DNA from: Bin95 sp965220855
GTDB taxonomy: Bacteria > Pseudomonadota > Alphaproteobacteria > Bin95
Length of the DNA: 64,000 nt
Direction of reading: 5' to 3'
Assembly: GCA_965220855.1 (NCBI GenBank)
Contig: CBDCQY010000001.1
Location: 1,302,001-1,366,000 of the forward strand
Position 1 is the first letter of the stretch; each line of letters begins with the position of its first letter. The notes beneath the pieces were generated by a model that made no database searches, had not been told where the DNA came from, and saw nothing but the letters and a program-made list of their open reading frames with translations. Shown in pieces: positions 59,801-64,000 of the stretch. The translations under genes were made by a program, and so were the position numbers.

Positions 59801-60245
59801 CCAGCCGGAAGGTCTCCAGCTTCGCCGCGCGCCCGGCCCCGTCCTCGCCCAGCAGCACGAAGTCGCGCAGATTGGTCGCCAGCACCAGCCGGTAGCGGCC
59901 CCAATAGCGGCTCGCCTGCGCGCTCCCGGCCGTGACGAAGGCGTCCTCCTCGACGGGTTTGACCTCGACCACGCCGCGATCGGGAAGCCCGCGCTCGCTC
60001 ACGCCCCCCTTGCGGACCTGCCGCGCCGCATAGAGGCCGAAATCGGGATGGCCCGCGCCCCGGTCCGCGAGTTCCTGCACGGCGTGCACCTTCGGCTTCA
60101 GCGTCTCGCCGACTGCATTCAGCAGGCGGTCGAGCGCGGCGTAGCCGGAGCGCTCCGCCGTCGCGCCGCCGGAGGCGCGGATGCGGCGCAGATGCTCGAA
60201 ATAGGCTTCCGCCGCCGCCTGCAAGGTCGCTATGTGGCCGGTCAC
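56877..60245 (-). CDS. Type ISP/IIG-like restriction-modification enzyme without helicase
   Basis: Single-chain restriction and N6-adenine methylation enzyme of 1122 residues. An N-terminal PD-(D/E)xK-like nuclease is suggested by P-D-F-G (67-70) and V-E-V-K (93-96), then Y-R-L-V-L-A-T-N-L-R-D-F. The methyltransferase has motif I D-P-C-C-G-T-G-A-F (391-399) and catalytic N-P-P-Y (514-517). The last 500 residues match the LlaBIII-type specificity domain of type ISP enzymes. No helicase motifs are seen, unlike LlaGI. Its GTG start overlaps the acpS stop (GTGA) and its end overlaps the PIN gene. The longer frame to 60785 is only shadow of acpS and pdxJ. Confidence 0.8.
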   Translation of the reverse strand: MTGHIATLQAAAEAYFEHLRRIRASGGATAERSGYAALDRLLNAVGETLKPKVHAVQELADRGAGHPDFGLYAARQVRKGGVSERGLPDRGVVEVKPVEEDAFVTAGSAQASRYWGRYRLVLATNLRDFVLLGEDGAGRAAKLETFRLAESAEAFHAKLERPRAFAREKGAALGEYLTRALSHRAALAEPGDLARLLASYARDGLARVEAAGDAPALGALRQALEAALGVRFEREEGARFFRSTLVQTLFYGVFSAWVLWARQRPPPVGAFRWREAVWHLRAPVLRALFQQLSDPGRLQPLGLVELLDWTAAALDRVDRPAFFARFAEGEAVPYFYEPFLQAFDPALRKQLGVWYTPSEVVRYMVARVDRALKDDLGIADGLAAENVYVLDPCCGTGAFLAEVLRRIAANLRDRGLGALAGARVKQAALQRVFGFEIMPAPFAVAHLQVGLAMQALDAPLAEDGGERAGVFLTNALTGWEERTTGTLPFPELEEERDRAEEVKQARPILVILGNPPYNGFAGVAVDEERELSTAYRTTRRVRRPEGQGLNDLYVRFFRMAERRIAEITGRGVVCFISNYSWLDGLSFTGMRERYLEAFDAVRIDCLNGDKYKTGKIAPDGSPDPSVFSTEEDPIGIQVGTAIATLVRKGDHAPARAVGLRQLWGQTKRAELLATAEADPEALYDALAPALPLGLPFAEAAVSPGWFDWPSLPELFPASFPGVKTSRDGFLVDIDLDRLKARIADYFDPALSHEEIARRYPSAMRRAKRFDARAVRDALLKRGGPDPSGFIRFAYRPFDTRWLYWERDTKLLDEKRAEYRPHVFEGNLWLEARERETKDDFSRGSVVRHMADNFGNGLSSYFPIRLCAAENGAVARHANLSGKARRWLDCLGLGVEDLFHHALAVLHDPAYREANAGGLRMGWPRIPLPGWPEGRAADAAAELARSAARGRRLAALLDADAPVPGVTHPPIDPASAAIAVPATLSGRNMAGDDFAVTAGWGRLGPGEAVMPGQGRAIERAFTAEERAALGDALPALGDTAFDVYLNANAHWRNIPAAVWRYKLGGYRVLKKWLSYRERPLLARPLTPEEVQHFADVARRVAAILLVAPPDEPEVELGFSAWRS

Positions 60246-60649
60246 GGCTCCGCCCCCGGCAGGGCGGTGATGATGACCAGGGCGTGGGCGAGCGGGGGTT
60301 CGTCGGTGATCGTGAGGTCGATGCGGGCGTGGCTGTCGGGCGGCAGCAGGGCGGCCAGGCGCCGGGCGGCCCCGCCGGTCAGCGCCAGCGTCGGGCGCCC
60401 GCCGGGCAGGTTGACCACGCCCATGTCGCGCCAATAGACGCCCTGGCGCAGGCCTGTGCCGAGCGCCTTGGAGCAGGCCTCCTTGGCGGCGAAGCGCCGC
60501 GCATAGCTGGCGGCGCGCTGCGTGCGGCGTTCCGAGCGCCGCTGCTCGGTCTCGGTGAAGACGCGGTGGACGAAGCGGTCTCCGAAGCGGGCCAGCGTGC
60601 GCTCGATGCGGGTGATGTCGATCAGGTCGCTGCCGATGCCGACGATCAT
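60242..60649 (-). CDS. acpS: Holo-[acyl-carrier-protein] synthase
   Basis: Transfers 4'-phosphopantetheine from CoA to acyl carrier protein, 135 residues. The start I-V-G-I-G-S-D-L-I-D-I-T-R-I holds the Mg-binding Asp, and R-R-F-A-A-K-E-A-C-S-K-A-L-G-T-G is the second signature. The start overlaps the pdxJ stop by ATGA. Downstream one expects lepB; here the restriction-modification gene overlaps instead. Confidence 0.93.
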   Translation of the reverse strand: MIVGIGSDLIDITRIERTLARFGDRFVHRVFTETEQRRSERRTQRAASYARRFAAKEACSKALGTGLRQGVYWRDMGVVNLPGGRPTLALTGGAARRLAALLPPDSHARIDLTITDEPPLAHALVIITALPGAEP

Positions 60650-61374
60650 TGCGCGCGGTCCATCGCCGCGCGCATCCGGCGCACGGCCTCGACCAGCCCG
60701 ACGAAGATGGCCTCGCCCACCAGGAAATGGCCGATATTGAGCTCGGCCACCTGCGGAATGGCGGCGATCGGACCCACCGTCTCATAGGTCAGCCCATGGC
60801 CGGCATGGCATTCCAGCCCGAGCTCGGCCGCGAGCGCGGCCGCGCGGCGGATGCGCGCCAGCTCCGCCGCGCGCGCCTTTCCCTCGAGCTCGCAATAGCG
60901 CCCGGTATGCAGCTCCACCACCGGCGCGCCGAGCGCAATTGCGGCCCGCAACTGCGCCGGCTCCGGCTCGATGAACAGCGAGACGCGCACGCCCGCGGCA
61001 GCGAGCGCCGCCACATGGGGGCCGAGCCGGTCCGCCTGGCCGGCGGCGTCCAGCCCGCCCTCGGTGGTCAGCTCCTCGCGCCGCTCCGGCACCAGGCAGG
61101 CGGCGTGCGGGCGAAGCTCCGAGGCGAGCGCGACCATGGCGTCGGTCGCCGCCATCTCGAAATTGAGCGGCGCGGTCAGCGCCCGCTTCAGCCGGCGCAT
61201 GTCGTCGTCGCGAATATGGCGGCGGTCCTCGCGCAGATGCGCGGTAATGCCGTCCGCCCCGGCCTCCTCGGCCAGCAGCGCCGCCCGCACCGGGTCGGGA
61301 TAGCCCGCGCCGCGCGCATTGCGCACGGTCGCCACATGATCGACATTCACGCCCAGTCTCGGCCGCCTCATCAC
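60646..61374 (-). CDS. pdxJ: Pyridoxine 5'-phosphate synthase
   Basis: Makes pyridoxine 5'-phosphate from 3-hydroxy-1-aminoacetone phosphate and deoxyxylulose phosphate, 242 residues. Diagnostic parts are L-G-V-N-V-D-H-V-A-T-V-R-N-A-R-G, G-A-D-G-I-T-A-H-L-R-E-D-R-R-H-I, and the later V-E-L-H-T-G-R-Y-C and A-G-H-G-L-T-Y. The first codon could be the GTG at 61374 or the ATG that follows it at 61371; both overlap the DUF2062 stop. Confidence 0.94.
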   Translation of the reverse strand: MMRRPRLGVNVDHVATVRNARGAGYPDPVRAALLAEEAGADGITAHLREDRRHIRDDDMRRLKRALTAPLNFEMAATDAMVALASELRPHAACLVPERREELTTEGGLDAAGQADRLGPHVAALAAAGVRVSLFIEPEPAQLRAAIALGAPVVELHTGRYCELEGKARAAELARIRRAAALAAELGLECHAGHGLTYETVGPIAAIPQVAELNIGHFLVGEAIFVGLVEAVRRMRAAMDRAQ

Positions 61375-61961
61375 GCCTCCACTTTCGGCTCGCGCGCGCT
61401 CCGGGCCCGCGCGATGCGCCCGCGCCGGCGGCGCTGATAGGCGCTCACCAGCGGGGCCAGCAAGGCGAAGAACAGGCCCCAGGCGAGCGCGCCCAGCACC
61501 ACGCCGCCCACGGTCATGGTCAGCAGCAACGGCTGCGCGGCCTCCAGGAACTCGCCGAAGCGCAGGTCCAGCCCGGCCTCGAAAGCGCGGCCCCAGCGGC
61601 TGGCGAAATGAACGCCCTCGGGTTCGAGGCCGAACCAGGAGCCGAGCTCGTAGCTGCCGAGCCAGATGAACGGGAAGGTCCAGGGGTTGCCGATAATCGT
61701 GCCGATGGCCGAGGCCAGCACATTGGAGCGCGTGGCGAGCGCGAAGCTGGCCGCCAGCACGAAATGCAGGCCCGGAACGGGCAGGAAGGAGGCGAACACG
61801 CCCCAGGAGAAGCCCGCCGCCAGCGCATAGGGCGTGCCCGGAATGCGGCTGACGCGCATCGCCAGATAGCGCCAGGCGCGGCCCCAGCCGCCCGCCGGCC
61901 AGAGCCAGGCGCTGACTTTCGCCGGCAGTCCGCGCCGCCGCTTGCGTCCGAGGATCGCCAT
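61371..61961 (-). CDS. DUF2062 membrane protein
   Basis: A 196-residue inner-membrane protein with three or so TM segments. The DUF2062 pattern is visible: G-F-S-W-G-V-F-A-S-F-L-P-V-P-G-L-H, then I-G-T-I-I-G-N-P-W-T-F-P-F-I-W. The C-terminal tail is Arg-rich. It regularly sits between rsh and pdxJ in alphaproteobacteria; its function is not known. It begins 6 bases after the rsh stop. Confidence 0.85.
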   Translation of the reverse strand: MAILGRKRRRGLPAKVSAWLWPAGGWGRAWRYLAMRVSRIPGTPYALAAGFSWGVFASFLPVPGLHFVLAASFALATRSNVLASAIGTIIGNPWTFPFIWLGSYELGSWFGLEPEGVHFASRWGRAFEAGLDLRFGEFLEAAQPLLLTMTVGGVVLGALAWGLFFALLAPLVSAYQRRRRGRIARARSAREPKVEA

Positions 61962-61966
61962 CGCGT

Positions 61967-64000
61967 TCAGCGCCTGGCCCGCTGGACCGCGGCGATCTCG
62001 GGCCGGACGCGGAGCGCGACCATGATGGCGTCGAGATGGCGGGTGTCGCTGACTTCGACGTCGATCAGCATGTCGAAGAAGTCGGTCTGGCGGCTGACGA
62101 ATTTCAGGTTCGAGATATTCGCTCCGTTGCTGGCGATCAGCGCGGTGAGGCCGGCGAGCGCGCCCGGCTTGTTGGCGATCGTCACCCGCATCCGCCCGAC
62201 ATGGCCCGGCCGCTCCAGGTCCGGCTCGTCCTCCCAGTCCAGCTCGATCCAGCGTTCGGGCGTGTGCGAGAAGCTCTCGAGCGTCAGGCAATCGCTGGTG
62301 TGGACGGTGACGCCCTTGCCGGTGGTGATGATGCCGACGATGGAATCCCCCGGGATCGGGTGGCAGCAGCGGGCGAAATGCGTGGCGAGGTCCGGCATCA
62401 GGCCGCGCACCAGCAGCGGCCGGCTCTCCGCCTGGCGCCGCCGCCGGCTGCGCTCGATCGACACCACCGCGTCGCTGTCGGCGTCTCCGACGGCCTCGGG
62501 ATGGAGCGCTTTGACGATTTCCAGCGCCGCGATGCGCCCGTCGCCGACGATCGCCAGCAGGTCCTCGACCGAATCGTGCCCCCGGGCGGCGGCGACCGGG
62601 GCCAGCTGGCGCTCGCTCCAGCTGTGGCCGCGCGCGCGCATCTCGCTATCGACCAGCTTGCGCCCCAGCCGCAGAAATTCCTCGCGCCGCAGCAGCCGCT
62701 CGTGCCGGCGAATGCGCGCCCTCGCCTTGCCGGTCTTGACGAAACGGTCCCATTCCGGCGTCACGCGCAGGCTCTTCGCGGTCACGATCTCCACCTGGTC
62801 GCCATTGCGCAGCGGCGTGCGCAGCGGCACCTGGCGCCCGTTCACCCGCGCCCCGGCGCAGCGGTCGCCGACCTCGGAGTGGATCGCATAGGCGAAATCG
62901 ACCGGCGTCGCCCCGTTGGGCAGCGCCTTCAGATCGCCCTTGGGCGTGAAGCAGAACACCTGGTCGGTGAACAGCTGCATCTTGGTGTGGGAGAGGAACT
63001 CCTCCGGGCTGGAGGCGTTGTCCAGAATCTCCAGGAAGGGGCGCACCCACTGATAGTGCTCGTCCTGCAGCTCCTTGCTGCGGCCCTGCTTGTAGAGCCA
63101 GTGGGCGGCGACGCCATGCTCGGCGCGCTCATGCATCTCGCGGGTGCGGATCTGCACCTCGATGCGGTATAGGTCGGGGCCGACCAGCTCGGTGTGCAGC
63201 GAGCGGTAGCCGTTCTCCTTCGGGTTGGAGAGATAGTCCTTGAAGCGCCCGGGCACGACCCGGTAGGCGGCGTGCAGATGGCCGAGCGCCTCGTAGCATT
63301 GCGGCTGGGTCTCGACGACGACGCGGAAGGCCATGATGTCGGAAATCTGCTCCAGCGCCACATTCTTGCGCTGCATCTTGGTCCAGATGGAGTGCGGGCG
63401 CTTGCGCCGCCCGGTGATCTCCGCCTCCAGCCCGGCCTCGGCGAGCGCGCCCCGAAGCGCGGCGATGATTTCCCCGACCTGGTCGCCGCCCTGCTCGTTC
63501 AGGAACTGGAGCCGCTGCACGATGGAGGCGCGCGCCTCCGGCTGCAGCGCCTCGAAGGCGCGATCCTCCAGGTCCTCCTTCCAGTCCTGCATGCCGATGC
63601 GCTCGGCCAGCGGCACATAGATCTCCAGCGTCTCGGCCGCCACCCGGCGGCGCTTCTCCACGCTGGCGACGAAATGCAGCGTGCGCATATTGTGCAGCCG
63701 GTCGGCGAGCTTGACCAGCAGAACGCGGATATCCTCCGAGGTGGCGAGCACCAGCTTGCGCAGATTCTCCGCCTGGCGCGTGTGGGCCGACTGGCTTTCC
63801 AGCTTGGAGAGTTTGGTCACGCCATCGACCAGGCGGGCGACCTCGCCGCCGAACATGCGCCGGATGTCGGCGAGCGTGGTGTCGGTGTCCTCCACCGTGT
63901 CGTGCAGCAGCGCGGTGATGATCGAGGCGCTGTCGAGCTTGATGCCGGCGAGCAGGCCGGCGACCTCCAGCGGGTGGGAGATATAGGGGTCGCCCGAGGC
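61967..64000 (-). CDS. rsh: RelA/SpoT-homologue (p)ppGpp synthetase/hydrolase, 5' end cut by window edge
   Basis: Bifunctional stringent-response enzyme; 677 residues are visible and roughly 40-60 N-terminal residues lie outside. The frame is open to the last base. The hydrolase HD motif is seen in A-L-L-H-D-T-V-E-D-T. The synthetase domain follows (I-M-A-F-R-V-V-V, then N-P-K-E-N-G-Y-R-S-L-H-T), then the TGS domain (C-F-T-P-K-G-D-L-K-A-L-P-N-G-A-T-P-V-D-F-A-Y) and the ACT domain at the end. The alphaproteobacterial single Rsh normally does both synthesis and hydrolysis, and the intact HD motif supports hydrolysis. Its start is not in this window. Confidence 0.94.
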   Translation of the reverse strand, partial: ASGDPYISHPLEVAGLLAGIKLDSASIITALLHDTVEDTDTTLADIRRMFGGEVARLVDGVTKLSKLESQSAHTRQAENLRKLVLATSEDIRVLLVKLADRLHNMRTLHFVASVEKRRRVAAETLEIYVPLAERIGMQDWKEDLEDRAFEALQPEARASIVQRLQFLNEQGGDQVGEIIAALRGALAEAGLEAEITGRRKRPHSIWTKMQRKNVALEQISDIMAFRVVVETQPQCYEALGHLHAAYRVVPGRFKDYLSNPKENGYRSLHTELVGPDLYRIEVQIRTREMHERAEHGVAAHWLYKQGRSKELQDEHYQWVRPFLEILDNASSPEEFLSHTKMQLFTDQVFCFTPKGDLKALPNGATPVDFAYAIHSEVGDRCAGARVNGRQVPLRTPLRNGDQVEIVTAKSLRVTPEWDRFVKTGKARARIRRHERLLRREEFLRLGRKLVDSEMRARGHSWSERQLAPVAAARGHDSVEDLLAIVGDGRIAALEIVKALHPEAVGDADSDAVVSIERSRRRRQAESRPLLVRGLMPDLATHFARCCHPIPGDSIVGIITTGKGVTVHTSDCLTLESFSHTPERWIELDWEDEPDLERPGHVGRMRVTIANKPGALAGLTALIASNGANISNLKFVSRQTDFFDMLIDVEVSDTRHLDAIMVALRVRPEIAAVQRARR

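Noticed and set aside
58293..60437. 714-codon plus-strand frame opposite the restriction-modification gene
   Set aside because: Antisense shadow; the minus frame carries methyltransferase motifs D-P-x-x-G-T-G and N-P-P-Y.
60246..60785. N-terminal extension of the restriction-modification frame
   Set aside because: It is the out-of-frame shadow of acpS and the end of pdxJ; the GTG at 60245 overlapping the acpS stop is the natural start.

Overview
This window reads as chromosome of a high-GC (about 70% by eye) alphaproteobacterium. Two things point there. One is the order on the minus strand at the right end: rsh, a DUF2062 gene, pdxJ, acpS, lepB, rnc, era, recO, parC, a typical alphaproteobacterial housekeeping cluster. 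The other is a crotonyl-CoA carboxylase/reductase of the ethylmalonyl-CoA pathway. I cannot place it below class. Genes are tightly packed, and many are coupled by ATGA or GTGA start/stop overlaps. I saw no rRNA, tRNA or CRISPR array.

Layout. 0-9 kb: a Sel1-repeat lipoprotein-like/periplasmic protein, ccr, a racemase-fold protein, a class IV aminotransferase, a dimethylformamidase-like enzyme divergent from an amidohydrolase, and a UDG family 5 plus NYN nuclease pair. 9-12 kb: folK, then rho followed at 6 bp by a two-gene AbiEii-like module. 12-21.7 kb: catabolic genes. These are a 2OG-Fe(II) oxygenase, an amidase, a HisD paralogue, two ACMSD-like amidohydrolases with a Rieske ferredoxin, two TIGR04282/TIGR04283-like glycosyltransferases and a luciferase-like monooxygenase. 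21.7-31.4 kb: an FAD amine oxidase, an MFS/SDR/thioesterase group, a LysE exporter, an HpaI-type aldolase, and a second luciferase-like enzyme with MmgE/PrpD and thiolase genes. 31.5-37 kb: lutABC (lactate oxidation) with an inserted membrane protein, then Smr, rsmB and pyrE. 37.3-39.9 kb: three unrecognised genes whose base composition falls sharply, probably acquired. 40-47.8 kb: a hydantoinase B, a family 25 glycosyltransferase, and the carbon-phosphorus lyase core phnGHIJKL divergent from its regulator phnF across a clear operator. 47.8-49.5 kb: a GPP34/STAS pair and an IS1182-like transposase remnant. 49.6-64 kb: the housekeeping cluster, split between acpS and lepB by a defence-type block.

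Most notable signals. (1) At 21817-21921 a full-match sigma-54 promoter is followed by a strong intrinsic terminator. Together they define a roughly 79-nt transcript with a 5' hairpin and a single-stranded anti-Shine-Dalgarno-like stretch, a small-RNA candidate. (2) At 55104-60245 a block sits inside the acpS-lepB junction. It holds a helicase-less type ISP/IIG restriction-modification enzyme whose start overlaps the acpS stop, a PIN toxin with its partner, and an AT-rich nucleoside-deoxyribosyltransferase-fold protein. lepB behind it has its own promoter-like sequence. (3) Two proteins keep the fold but lack the usual catalytic residues: a maleate-isomerase-like protein without either cysteine, and an SDR with Phe for the catalytic Tyr.
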